Shown: positions 16,711 through 24,987 of the stretch, piece after piece
Position numbering within the stretch: position 1 is the first letter of the stretch
Layout of the letters: every line of letters begins with the position of its first letter
Assembly (NCBI GenBank): GCA_016190055.1
Contig: JACPRH010000034.1
Coordinates: forward strand, 1-64,000
Source: Nitrososphaerota archaeon
Lineage (GTDB): Archaea > Thermoproteota > Nitrososphaeria > Nitrososphaerales > JACPRH01
Direction: 5' to 3'
DNA: 64,000 nt
Made by a program: the position numbers and the translations under genes
Notes under the pieces: model-generated
The model's database searches: none
Told to the model about the DNA's origin: nothing
The model's input: the letters and a program-made list of their open reading frames with translations, nothing else

Positions 16711-18921
16711 ATGGGCTACTCCTACTCTGCTGGTGTTGCCGCTGATCCGTATACGCTGGTGATTTGTGAAAAACCGGATGCGGCGCAACGCATAGCTGAC
16801 GCTCTGAAGGAGGATGATTTGAAGCAGAGCATCTACGGCAGAGTAAAGACCTTCACACTCACATACCGAGGAAGACGCTACGTAATCTGCTCCGCTCTAG
16901 GCCACCTCTACAGCATCGGTGACCCCTCTCAGAAACGCCACATCTACCCTGTGTTTGACGTAGAGTGGTTCCCAACCTACAAGATAGATAAGAAGAGAAG
17001 CTACACCGCCCAGCGGATAGAAACAATCCACCGCCTAGCAGCTGGAGCGGACTCCTTCATCAACGCCTGCGACTTCGACCTAGAAGGAGAAACAATCGGA
17101 TACAACATTTTGAAGTACGCCTGCGGTGAGAAGCAGGGCAACGCTCTCAGAGCCAAATTCTCCACCCTCACCGAGGAGGAGCTAAGAGAAGCATTCCAGA
17201 CCGCTTCACGCGGCTTAGGTGAAGGATTAGCTCAAGCAGGCCGAACAAGACACGCTGTGGACTTCATCTTCGGCATAAACCTGTCAAGAGCACTATCAGA
17301 GTCTTACTACGCCTCCAACAAGCGTTACCGCGTCGTCACAATAGGTCGCGTGCAGGGACCAACACTTTCCTACGCGGTGCAGCGGGAAATCGAGATACGA
17401 ACCTTCGTCCCAACACCCTTCTGGACACTCACCGCAGAGCTAGACAAGAACGGCACCGTCCTAACCCCGGAGTACGAGAGGAGACGCGTCGAACAACTAG
17501 CAGAGGTTAAGCAGATAACCGAAGCCTGCCGAGGAAAGACCGGCACAGTCAGCAAGATAACCCGATCACGCTTCCAGCAGCCCCCACCCACCCCATTTGA
17601 TATCGGAGATCTGCAGAAGGAGGCCTACCGCATCTTCGGCTACTCCCCAAGCCAAACCCTCAAAATCGCTGAGCGACTCTACCTAGACGCGCTCATCTCT
17701 TATCCCCGCACCTCAAGCCAGAAGCTCCCACCCTCAATCAACTACCTGAAAATCCTCTCCGGGCTGCAGCGAAACCGAGAGTACAGCAGAGAAGCCGAAG
17801 AGATATCAAGAGGCATGCTTCAACCGCATGAAGGCGCTAAAACAGATCCGGCGCACCCAGCTATCTACCCCACCGGCGAGCTTCCCAGAAGAGCCCTAAC
17901 TTCGACTGAGAAGCAGCTCTACGACCTAGTTGTCAGACGATTCCTATCTGTCTTCGGAGAATACGCGCTGCGAGAAGGAGTATCCGCAACAATCGACATC
18001 GCAGGCTACCTCTTCAAAATCTATGGACGCCTCACCTTGAGAGAAGGCTGGCTGAAGTATTACCGCCGATACACGGGAACCGAGGACAGAGCAATCCCAG
18101 ATGTCGCTGAAGGAGAGGATCTCCCAGTCCTCCGCGTGATACCTAAGGAGAAGTTTGATCAGCCGCCGCCCAGATACAACCAGAGCAGCCTGCTTGAGAA
18201 GATGGAGACCGAGGAGATCGGGACAAAAGCGACGCGAGCAGACATCATCAAGACGCTTTACGACCGAGGCTACCTAGCCGAACGCAGCATCGTAGCCACA
18301 GATCTAGCCTTCTCAGTCGTCGAGCTAATGGAGAAGCACAGCCCCCGCATCATCTCAACAGACATGACTCGGAGAATAGAGGAGCATCTCAGGCGAATAG
18401 AGCAAGGCGAAATCGACGAGGAGCAGGTTATCCAAGAGGCAGTGGATCAACTCTATGAGTCGCTAACAACAATCAAAGACGCTGAAGAAGAAATAGGTGA
18501 AGCGATGACTGAAGCCATAACAAAAACAGTCCGAGAAATGAACACCCTCGGTCCCTGCCCGACGTGCAAAACCGGAACCCTACGCGTCATACGCTCAAAG
18601 AAAACCCATAAACGATTCGTCGGCTGCAGCAACTACCAGCAGCAGAGATGCAACGCCTCAGCACCACTACCCCAGAAAGGCACCTTAACCATACCTGGGA
18701 AAAGCTGCTCCACCTGCGGCTGGCCCATCGTATACGTCCGGTTCGGACGATACCCCTGGCGACTATGCATCAACATGAACTGCCCAACAAAAGAAAAAGA
18801 GAAAAAAGAAAAGAAGAAGGAGAAGAAGAAGGAGAATGAAACCCCGCGCAAAATGCCCACTATGCGGAAGAGAAGCAGCAACAGTAGAAGCAACAACAAC
18901 CACAGCAGAAGCAGCCGATAG
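16711..18921 (+). CDS. topA: DNA topoisomerase IA
   Basis: The 736-residue enzyme relaxes negatively supercoiled DNA through a single-strand break. The N-terminal Toprim domain shows the E20 region (VICEKPDAAQ) and DFDLEGE at 121-127. The catalytic tyrosine is Y331 in LISYPRTSSQKL. Two C-terminal zinc fingers follow (CPTCKTGTLRVI, CSTCGWP with later cysteines). The last about 45 residues are a Lys/Glu run then a Ser/Asn/Arg-rich tail. The run is encoded by an uninterrupted 48-nt purine tract (18789-18836), and the tail overlaps the next gene by 86 bases. An out-of-frame TGA at 18837 would give a normal ATGA overlap if one base had been lost in the tract. Confidence 0.93.
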   Translation: MGYSYSAGVAADPYTLVICEKPDAAQRIADALKEDDLKQSIYGRVKTFTLTYRGRRYVICSALGHLYSIGDPSQKRHIYPVFDVEWFPTYKIDKKRSYTAQRIETIHRLAAGADSFINACDFDLEGETIGYNILKYACGEKQGNALRAKFSTLTEEELREAFQTASRGLGEGLAQAGRTRHAVDFIFGINLSRALSESYYASNKRYRVVTIGRVQGPTLSYAVQREIEIRTFVPTPFWTLTAELDKNGTVLTPEYERRRVEQLAEVKQITEACRGKTGTVSKITRSRFQQPPPTPFDIGDLQKEAYRIFGYSPSQTLKIAERLYLDALISYPRTSSQKLPPSINYLKILSGLQRNREYSREAEEISRGMLQPHEGAKTDPAHPAIYPTGELPRRALTSTEKQLYDLVVRRFLSVFGEYALREGVSATIDIAGYLFKIYGRLTLREGWLKYYRRYTGTEDRAIPDVAEGEDLPVLRVIPKEKFDQPPPRYNQSSLLEKMETEEIGTKATRADIIKTLYDRGYLAERSIVATDLAFSVVELMEKHSPRIISTDMTRRIEEHLRRIEQGEIDEEQVIQEAVDQLYESLTTIKDAEEEIGEAMTEAITKTVREMNTLGPCPTCKTGTLRVIRSKKTHKRFVGCSNYQQQRCNASAPLPQKGTLTIPGKSCSTCGWPIVYVRFGRYPWRLCINMNCPTKEKEKKEKKKEKKKENETPRKMPTMRKRSSNSRSNNNHSRSSR

Positions 18922-19114
18922 CAACAGCAGCACCAGATTCTGCCGCTACCATCAGCAGGCATACGAGAACCTTGAGGCCGGCTTCGAAAAATGGCGCCAC
19001 GCCTACGGCGAGACCAACTGGAAAGACTACCTGCGGCTAATAGTCGAGCTATCTGAAACCGGAGCATGGGTCAAAGAATGCTGCGAATACCTACTCCAAG
19101 AGAAAGAAATCTAA
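18836..19114 (+). CDS. Cys-containing protein of unknown function downstream of topA
   Basis: The 92-residue protein begins MKPRAKCPLCGREA and has a second likely metal-binding pair FCRYH near residue 35, then an amphipathic helical half (ENLEAGFEKWRHAYGETNW) ending CCEYLLQEKEI. The Cys pair directly after the ATG supports this start. Its coding pattern continues cleanly beyond the end of topA, so this is the real frame in the overlap. I do not know the family name; translational coupling to topA suggests a DNA-related role. Confidence 0.65.
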   Translation: MKPRAKCPLCGREAATVEATTTTAEAADSNSSTRFCRYHQQAYENLEAGFEKWRHAYGETNWKDYLRLIVELSETGAWVKECCEYLLQEKEI

Positions 19115-19486
19115 TGTATGCTCAATTCAGTGCTTCACCCATTTCCAATAATGTCTAATCGACTAACAATGCATTACTTGCAGACCTAAACAGCCTTCCT
19201 CGCAATTCCGCTATCCGCCGAGAGAAAATCACTGGGGGATAATCTTGCAAACCCAACCAATGCTTTCAACAAGCATTGCAAACCCAGAGCTTCAATCCAA
19301 GCAGATCCTGTAGAACTGGGATTATATTCCTGTGCTGCTTTCATTGCTTTATAACCTCCCCCCCTAGGCCGAGGCAAGCCAGCGTAATAGTCTACTTTGT
19401 GAAGGGACGCAAAGCAAGCCAAGCAGACACTACCTGTCTAACAAAAGTGGCTATGTCTCGAAATTTACCATAATCTACTTATTATA
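19115..19486. other. Gap of about 370 bases without a clear gene
   Basis: No confident gene is visible. A 78-codon frame on the minus strand (19186-19422) has a plausible amino-acid mix but no recognisable motif and no strong ribosome binding site. A short direct repeat TTGCAAACCCA occurs at 19244 and 19277. TATA-like sequence lies just before the next gene. Confidence 0.35.
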
Positions 19487-19954
19487 GTGGTCAGGATGCA
19501 GACCGTTGGAGTCGGAGAGCGATTAAGGATGGGTTTGAAGAAGAAGACCAGCGAACTCGCCCATCGAGTTGAGAACCACAGCGTAGTTTCAAATACGCTT
19601 AGAAGCTTCTCCCGCACCTCAATCTTAGATACTCTGAGGGACAGAGTGCTTGAAATCGTCTATCTCATCGCAATTCTGCTCTTCTCTTCAGGTCTCATCA
19701 ACGGTATGATCGAGGGCTCCTCACCCTACGCGTCAAACTTCCTCATCTACCCGCAAAGCGGCATACAGACTCTACCTGAGACCTTCATCTACCTATTCAC
19801 GATGCTGATTGGAAGCGTAGGCATGTACCTGCTCTACTTAGGTGGACGACAGGGCTTGCGCCGCCGCATCGCCAACTTCTACCTGATCTTCGGCTTCTCA
19901 GCAGTCATCATTGCGTTATCGTTCGCGCTATTCGTCTTCGACCTTAAGATGTAG
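19487..19954 (+). CDS. Membrane protein of unknown function
   Basis: The 155-residue protein has a basic cytoplasmic N-terminus of about 50 residues and three transmembrane helices, near residues 54-74, 97-120 and 128-151. An arginine-rich loop (GGRQGLRRR) lies between the last two. No family is recognised. The 3' end overlaps the convergent RecA-like gene by 27 bases. The start codon is uncertain: the GTG at 19487 is followed four codons on by an ATG. Confidence 0.55.
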   Translation: MVRMQTVGVGERLRMGLKKKTSELAHRVENHSVVSNTLRSFSRTSILDTLRDRVLEIVYLIAILLFSSGLINGMIEGSSPYASNFLIYPQSGIQTLPETFIYLFTMLIGSVGMYLLYLGGRQGLRRRIANFYLIFGFSAVIIALSFALFVFDLKM

Positions 19955-20629
19955 AATCGCACCTTCAAGCGAAGCATCACGGCTCTTCAGCACCGAAACC
20001 TCAAGCTGCCCAGAAGCATCACGGCTCAACCGCAGAATCAAATCACTTCTCTTTCTCAACAGTCTTCCACCCGCATATGTCCTGAACCAAGCGTCCTTGT
20101 CCTCACCCTTCTTCCCAGCCCGCATCATACTGGTTAGAAGCAGACGTCCACCGCTTCTCGACGCGGCCATTGTCAGCAGCGCCAAATACAGCCCTAGACC
20201 CTGATTCACCTTAGACGAGTCCATTCCATCCCGCCTAAGATTATACAGGGATGTCACCGAGTCGAAGACAACGGTATCAATCTGAACCCCGCTTAAAGAG
20301 TTGACACCCGCAACCACATCATCAATATCATTATCGCGCGGCCTGAAAATACGTAGACTCTCTGCGTAAGGAAGCTCCGCGTGATCCTCAACGAACACAG
20401 TGAAGGCTGTGTCAAAATCAAGGTAGATTATCACCCCGGCAGCCCCGTCTCCGCGGCGCCAACTCAGCATCTTGGAGATGAACTCGGTCTTAACCTTCTG
20501 ATCGTCACAGAACAGCGCAGTAACTTTAGAGTCTGAAAGCAGACCCTTGACACCGACTAAATCGAGAGCCAACGAGCGAGCACCACCACACGATTCTCGG
20601 CGCATGGGAAAAGATTTACGCATCATCAT
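19928..20629 (-). CDS. RecA/KaiC-like ATPase paralogue with degenerate P-loop
   Basis: This 233-residue protein has the core of the RecA/RadA family: a Walker B strand IDTVVFDSVTSLY near residue 120, followed by the LLTMAASRSGGRLLLTS strand and YAGGRLLRKRSDLILRL, as in RadA/RadB paralogues. The expected GxxxxGKT loop is replaced by CDDQKVKTEFIS, so ATP binding may be lost or altered. It could modulate recombination like other archaeal Rad paralogues. The ATG at 20629 is 14 bases from a divergent gene; a start at the internal Met nine codons on (20605) would leave room for a promoter. Confidence 0.65.
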   Translation of the reverse strand: MMMRKSFPMRRESCGGARSLALDLVGVKGLLSDSKVTALFCDDQKVKTEFISKMLSWRRGDGAAGVIIYLDFDTAFTVFVEDHAELPYAESLRIFRPRDNDIDDVVAGVNSLSGVQIDTVVFDSVTSLYNLRRDGMDSSKVNQGLGLYLALLTMAASRSGGRLLLTSMMRAGKKGEDKDAWFRTYAGGRLLRKRSDLILRLSRDASGQLEVSVLKSRDASLEGAILHLKVEDE

Positions 20630-20643
20630 TTAGTACTTATCTT

Positions 20644-21297
20644 GTGAAGAGATCTGTCCGAGACGACGAGCCTCCACAAGTAGCAGTCGCTACACTCGAC
20701 GCGCGAGCATACTACGCACTCACCTCGCTTATGAAAACGATGAACCTCCCCTTCTCAAGCATCACACCAGGTGAGCCGCGAGACATCGGTGTAAAACTCG
20801 TACTCACCACGCAGAGAGAGAAGAGAAGCATCCGTGACAGCGAAGAAGAGAATGTGCTCTGCATAGAAGATCTAACCGGAGGCGCCGCAGTAGTGAAGGA
20901 GAAAATATTCTCCATCCTGTACCGCGGCGGAGACGACATCCTAGTAATCGGAATAGACCCGGGAGAAAAAACCGGCATCGCAGCCTACTACCGCGACAAA
21001 GAAATGGTCAAAGAAATCGCCAGATCCTACAGAGAAACCCTGACCAAAGTCGAAACCATCATCCGAGACTCCAAAGCCGAGCGGAAAATCATCCGAATAG
21101 GAGACGGAAACCCAAAGGTAGCTCGAGAAATAGCCTACCGCCTCCTTCAAAAGTTCAACAGCAGAATCGAAGTAGAAATAGTGGACGAACGAGGCACCTC
21201 CACAATCACAAAACTCCTCCCAACAGGAGAAACACGAGACCTAAGATCCGCAAGAATGATCTCGCTGAGACGCGGCCGCCCCTACCACATAGCCTAA
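20644..21297 (+). CDS. RNase H-fold, RuvC-like predicted nuclease
   Basis: The 217-residue protein has in its second half the first strand of a RuvC/RNase H fold, VIGIDPGEKTGIAAYY near residue 100, then RIGDGNPKVAREIAYRLL with an Asp near 157, and VDERGTSTITKLLP near 183, so three acidic residues are placed as in resolvases. The first 90 residues are a separate alpha/beta region. It is divergent from the RecA-like gene with only 14 bases between start codons, suggesting joint control. A role in recombination or Holliday-junction processing is inferred, not shown. Confidence 0.6.
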   Translation: MKRSVRDDEPPQVAVATLDARAYYALTSLMKTMNLPFSSITPGEPRDIGVKLVLTTQREKRSIRDSEEENVLCIEDLTGGAAVVKEKIFSILYRGGDDILVIGIDPGEKTGIAAYYRDKEMVKEIARSYRETLTKVETIIRDSKAERKIIRIGDGNPKVAREIAYRLLQKFNSRIEVEIVDERGTSTITKLLPTGETRDLRSARMISLRRGRPYHIA

Positions 21298-21447
21298 CAA
21301 CTAACTAAGCAAGCGACCAATAAGCAAGCTAATGCGCTGTTAATTCCTCAACTAGCAGGTTAATGTTGATTCGATACGGTTAAAGAACATTCCACCTACT
21401 TCTCTCTGGGTGAACCGGGGTTAAGGGTTGTTTCAGAAGAGCTTCAC

Positions 21448-21840
21448 TTGGACACCGAAGGTGAAGGTGACGTAGTTGACATTACTCCTGATTTAAGCGG
21501 GCTTCTTGACGCAACTGGTCTAAAAAGCGGGCTTCTCACCGTATTTGTATCAGGCTCCACCGCTGCGGTAACGACAATAGAGTTTGAGCCAGGGCTCAAG
21601 GAAGATCTGAAGAAGGCGTTGAACCGCCTGGTCCCAGACGATATTCCCTACGCGCATGACAAGACTTGGAGCGACGGAAACGGGCACAGCCACATAAGAG
21701 CCTCTCTCATCGGCCCCAGTCTAACAATCCCGTTCAAAGACCGACATCTCACCCTAGGAACCTGGCAGCAAGTAGTCCTCGTAGAAATGGACATACGTAG
21801 CAGATCACGTCAACTCATCATCCAAATCATAGGCGAATAA
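21448..21840 (+). CDS. YjbQ-family protein (UPF0047)
   Basis: The 130-residue protein matches the YjbQ fold: GEGDVVDITPDL near the start, SGLLTVFVSGSTAAVTTIEFEP in the middle, and the histidine-bearing signature GNGHSHIRASLIGPS followed by LGTWQQVVLVEMD. Bacterial members show weak thiamine phosphate synthase activity, but the archaeal role is unsettled. The first usable start codon is TTG 21448, yet the frame continues upstream with plausible coding (VVSEELH), so the true start may be an unusual codon a few residues earlier. Confidence 0.85.
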   Translation: MDTEGEGDVVDITPDLSGLLDATGLKSGLLTVFVSGSTAAVTTIEFEPGLKEDLKKALNRLVPDDIPYAHDKTWSDGNGHSHIRASLIGPSLTIPFKDRHLTLGTWQQVVLVEMDIRSRSRQLIIQIIGE

Positions 21841-21905
21841 CAGCTAAGCTAAGCTAAGCGAGATAACCGGCTGGTGAACGCGAACAGCTAACGCTTATTC
21901 TACTG

Positions 21906-23270
21906 CTAGATGATATAGCGTTCCTTAACGACTTCTTGGCAGACGCGGAGCAGCTCATCAGGCCGCAACGTCTGGATCTCGGTGATAATCCCGTTTATGA
22001 AGAACTTGGGGGTTAAATCGAAGTATAAGTTACGGACGGTGACGTTCTCAGGAGCGTTTTCCCAAACCTCCCGAGTATCCTTCTCCTCAAGCAGCACATG
22101 CGAAAAGAAGCTTCTAAGATTGACCTTGCTGAGCCCAGCTAAAACGTAGACCGGCGCTCCATGATAGGCTGCTGCAAGCACAATCGAGTAGGTCCCCGCC
22201 TTGTTAACCACCGAGCCGTCGGCGAAGAGGCTGTCAGCCCCTAGAAGCACCATATCCGCGCCTGCGGCGAAGTAAGCTGAAGCCGCATCGGTCACCAGCG
22301 AAACCGGTATCCCGTGATCAGCCAGCTCCTTAGCGGTAGTCCTCCCTTCGAATAGCGGTCTAGACTCAGTTGTGATAACCTCAAACCTGCGTCCATCATC
22401 ATACGCCTGCTTCAAAGCGTCCAGAACCGTCGAGCTGTAGCTGTGAATCAGGATCTTCCCGTTCTCAGGAACATTCGCAGAAATAATCTGAGACGCCTTC
22501 TCCGCAATCACTCTTCTCTCCGCCTCCGAAGCCGCTATGACATGGTCAGCCTCGCCTCGGACAAACATCTTCAGCTCCCCGACGCTCCGGGTAGTCTCAG
22601 CCTTCTTCACCGTCTTAGCGAGAAGCTCCCCAACCAAATTATTGAGCGGAGCCATACTGGGCCGAAGCCCCATCAACCGCTCCGCAAGCATTTTGAAGCG
22701 AGCCAGGAACAAATCAAAATCTCCGGACTCATCTTCCGCCTCAACAGCTTTGACCAAAGTTTGAACTGCTTCAACGGCGAGGAAGGACGCTCCGTGAGCC
22801 CGGTCAGACTCGATATCCCTAATTTGCCCCAAGATCACTGGGTTCGGAATTATTTTTTCCAGAGGTGTCGGCAAAACCTTCTGCAGCGTTTCGTTGAGCG
22901 CCGGCACAGTATGATACTTCACCAGCTCTTCAGGTTCAATCCACTTGTGCTCCGTGTGCTCCCAGTCAGTCTTCAGATCAACGCTTCTAACATTGAAGAG
23001 GCGAGGGTGGACAACCCAGAAAACATCATTCTCAGCGTCCGGGATACCGATAGGTTCACCAGCTCTCACAAGCTCAACCTGATCCGAAGGTAAATCAACC
23101 TCCTCTTTAATCTCAGTCAAAGCCCTGACCAACGGCTCCTCTTTCTTCTCCAGGTACCCGCTGATGCCAGCCCACCGCCCCTGATGGGTGCCAACCTTCT
23201 CGCTACGCTTCAGAATCAATATTTTCCCGTCATGCTGAAGAAACGAAGTTACAACCTGCTTAGGCTCCAA
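21906..23270 (-). CDS. Nudix hydrolase fused to an eIF2B/ribose-1,5-bisphosphate isomerase-like domain
   Basis: The 454-residue protein has two parts. Residues 1-140 are a Nudix domain with GYLEKKEEPLVRALTEIKEE, a near-complete Nudix box. Residues 150-454 resemble the eIF2B alpha/R15P isomerase family, with GKILIHSYSSTVLDALK, ITTESRPLFEGRTTAKEL, DMVLLGADSLFADGSVVNKAGT and the AAYHGAPVYVLAG strand. The fusion suggests a nucleotide or sugar-phosphate salvage enzyme, possibly hydrolysis followed by isomerisation. The true eIF2B role is doubtful. Gene stands on the minus strand behind a TrmO-like gene. Confidence 0.85.
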   Translation of the reverse strand: MEPKQVVTSFLQHDGKILILKRSEKVGTHQGRWAGISGYLEKKEEPLVRALTEIKEEVDLPSDQVELVRAGEPIGIPDAENDVFWVVHPRLFNVRSVDLKTDWEHTEHKWIEPEELVKYHTVPALNETLQKVLPTPLEKIIPNPVILGQIRDIESDRAHGASFLAVEAVQTLVKAVEAEDESGDFDLFLARFKMLAERLMGLRPSMAPLNNLVGELLAKTVKKAETTRSVGELKMFVRGEADHVIAASEAERRVIAEKASQIISANVPENGKILIHSYSSTVLDALKQAYDDGRRFEVITTESRPLFEGRTTAKELADHGIPVSLVTDAASAYFAAGADMVLLGADSLFADGSVVNKAGTYSIVLAAAYHGAPVYVLAGLSKVNLRSFFSHVLLEEKDTREVWENAPENVTVRNLYFDLTPKFFINGIITEIQTLRPDELLRVCQEVVKERYII

Positions 23271-23299
23271 CTACCGATAAACATCCTGAGAGTCTGAGG

Positions 23300-23755
23300 T
23301 TAAGTGGATTGACCGTGACGCATATAGTCGGGCATACGGGCTTCCGGTACAGCATCTGCCCTCGGAAGATACGGCTTTATGTCGACAATCGGAGAACCTA
23401 CCTCCGCATCCAAACCTTTCACCTGAATCAGGCATCTCTCCACCGAGACAAGCTCAGTTACACATAAGCCTATAGGATTAGGTCGATTCGGGCTTCGAGA
23501 AGTGAATACACCTATTTCAGGAGCACCCGGGTGCATCTTAGGCGTAACCCTGAGAACTGAGCGCTGCTCCTTGCTGTCTCTGCGATGGAACCAGTAGAGA
23601 ACAATTATGTGCGAATAGGTTTGAATCCGGTAAAGCCCCTCGCAGAACTCATCGAACACACGTATCGTCGAGACCCCGTTCTCAATAGACTCAACCTCAC
23701 CGATGAAAAACACCTCTCCACGCCTCTCAGCCAAACACTTCCCCCGATTCTCCAT
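23300..23755 (-). CDS. TrmO/TsaA-family tRNA methyltransferase-like protein
   Basis: The 151-residue protein carries the UPF0066 signature GVFTSRSPNRPNPIGL near residue 82 and the DIKPYLPRAD motif near 124. The Escherichia coli relative TrmO methylates N6-threonylcarbamoyladenosine at position 37 of tRNA using S-adenosylmethionine in a beta-barrel fold. Archaeal members lack biochemical confirmation. It lies 29 bases upstream of the Nudix-eIF2B-like gene on the same strand and is likely co-transcribed with it. Confidence 0.85.
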   Translation of the reverse strand: MENRGKCLAERRGEVFFIGEVESIENGVSTIRVFDEFCEGLYRIQTYSHIIVLYWFHRRDSKEQRSVLRVTPKMHPGAPEIGVFTSRSPNRPNPIGLCVTELVSVERCLIQVKGLDAEVGSPIVDIKPYLPRADAVPEARMPDYMRHGQST

Positions 23756-23843
23756 AATGCAATACTTCTTTTTTAAAGCCTCGTTATACCTACTGCTAAC
23801 AGCTACCAGTAACCTCTAAATCAGCTCATTTTCTTAATGATCA

Positions 23844-24533
23844 TTGACTGATCAGTTAATGGTGCAGACAGGTAGACCCGTGTTCTGGGATGCCGATACA
23901 CAGTACGACTTCATCTACCCTGACGGAAAACTCTACATAAAGGGTGCTGAGAAACTCATACCTAACTTTGAGCGGTTAACCCGGTATGCTCGGAAGAACA
24001 GGGTTCAGGTGCTCGGCTCAGTTGACTACCACTCTCTGGACAATAAAGAAATTTCTGATCACCCAGATTTCAAAGCAACCTTTCCTCCTCACTGTTTGAA
24101 GGGGACATCAGGTCAAGCTAAAATCGACGCTACTAAGCCTAGGAACCCTCTATACATCAACCCTGTCGAGCGCGGAGAATACCTGGAGGATAAAGTGCGA
24201 TCCCATAATGGAGAAATATACTTCCGAAAGGATGCGCTTGACATCTTCTCAAACCCAAACGTAGACAGAGTGCTTGACATCGTGAAGCCTTCACAAATAA
24301 TTCTATACGGCGTTGCACTCGACATCTGCGACGCCTACGCTATAGAGGGGCTGCTTCAGCGAGAATACACAGTATATCTGGTCACGGACGCTGTAAAACC
24401 TATAAGCGAAGAGAAGGGTGAAGCGCTTATGAACCGATGGAAGGAGAGAGGCGTCAAGATGATCCGAACCGTAGATATAGTCGAAGGCGGCTTCTTAACC
24501 AATCTACCTACTACCACTACTGCTTCTGGTTGA
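23844..24533 (+). CDS. Isochorismatase-like cysteine hydrolase
   Basis: This 229-residue protein shows the three parts of the family catalytic triad: an Asp in FWDADTQYDF near residue 18, a Lys in YFRKDALDIF near 132, and the nucleophile Cys in YGVALDICDAYAIEG near 159. SVDYHS near 60 resembles the metal-binding region of nicotinamidases. It may be a nicotinamidase in NAD salvage, but the sequence cannot decide among substrates. It starts at TTG 23844 (or ATG 23859) and precedes a Nudix gene by 13 bases. Confidence 0.8.
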   Translation: MTDQLMVQTGRPVFWDADTQYDFIYPDGKLYIKGAEKLIPNFERLTRYARKNRVQVLGSVDYHSLDNKEISDHPDFKATFPPHCLKGTSGQAKIDATKPRNPLYINPVERGEYLEDKVRSHNGEIYFRKDALDIFSNPNVDRVLDIVKPSQIILYGVALDICDAYAIEGLLQREYTVYLVTDAVKPISEEKGEALMNRWKERGVKMIRTVDIVEGGFLTNLPTTTTASG

Positions 24534-24546
24534 GTAAGCTGAGGGT

Positions 24547-24987
24547 TTGAACGGCATGGCTACTAGTTCTCCGCAAAGATATCCTGAGCCGACGGTCGGT
24601 GCGTTAATCATCAACGACTCGGGAGACATTCTTCTAGTCCAATCCTACAAGTGGAATAACTTCTGGTCGGTTCCAGGCGGGCACATAGAGCTCGGTGAGC
24701 GGGCTGAGGATGCTGTTAAGCGTGAGGTGAAAGAGGAGGTTGGACTTGACGTTGAGCCGATTAAGATGCTTATGGTTCAGCAGGCTGTTTACCCAAAGAA
24801 CTTCTTGACGCTAAAACACTTTATTTTCATGGACTTTCTCTGCAGCACAAAGTCAAGCGAGGTGAAGCTTGACAATCGGGAGATTCAAAAAAGCAAATGG
24901 ATCACACCTGAAGCGGCTCTGCAGGAGAAACTCGAAGAGTTCACTAGAAACCTCGTAAAGAAATACCTCTCCGAGAAGAAAGTTTGA
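24547..24987 (+). CDS. Nudix hydrolase
   Basis: The 146-residue protein holds a complete Nudix box, GGHIELGERAEDAVKREV followed by KEEVGLDV, near residues 40-65, which binds the Mg ions that cleave nucleoside diphosphates linked to another moiety. The substrate is not evident. It is sandwiched between the isochorismatase-like gene and the Clp1-like kinase, overlapping the latter by 4 bases, so the three are probably one operon. Confidence 0.88.
   Translation: MNGMATSSPQRYPEPTVGALIINDSGDILLVQSYKWNNFWSVPGGHIELGERAEDAVKREVKEEVGLDVEPIKMLMVQQAVYPKNFLTLKHFIFMDFLCSTKSSEVKLDNREIQKSKWITPEAALQEKLEEFTRNLVKKYLSEKKV

Noticed and set aside
19186-19422. 78-codon frame on the minus strand
   Set aside because: Protein-like in places but without a recognisable motif; kept only as part of the gap description.
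22443-23093. 216-codon frame opposite the Nudix-eIF2B-like gene
   Set aside because: Antisense shadow, Arg/Leu-rich, with no family pattern.
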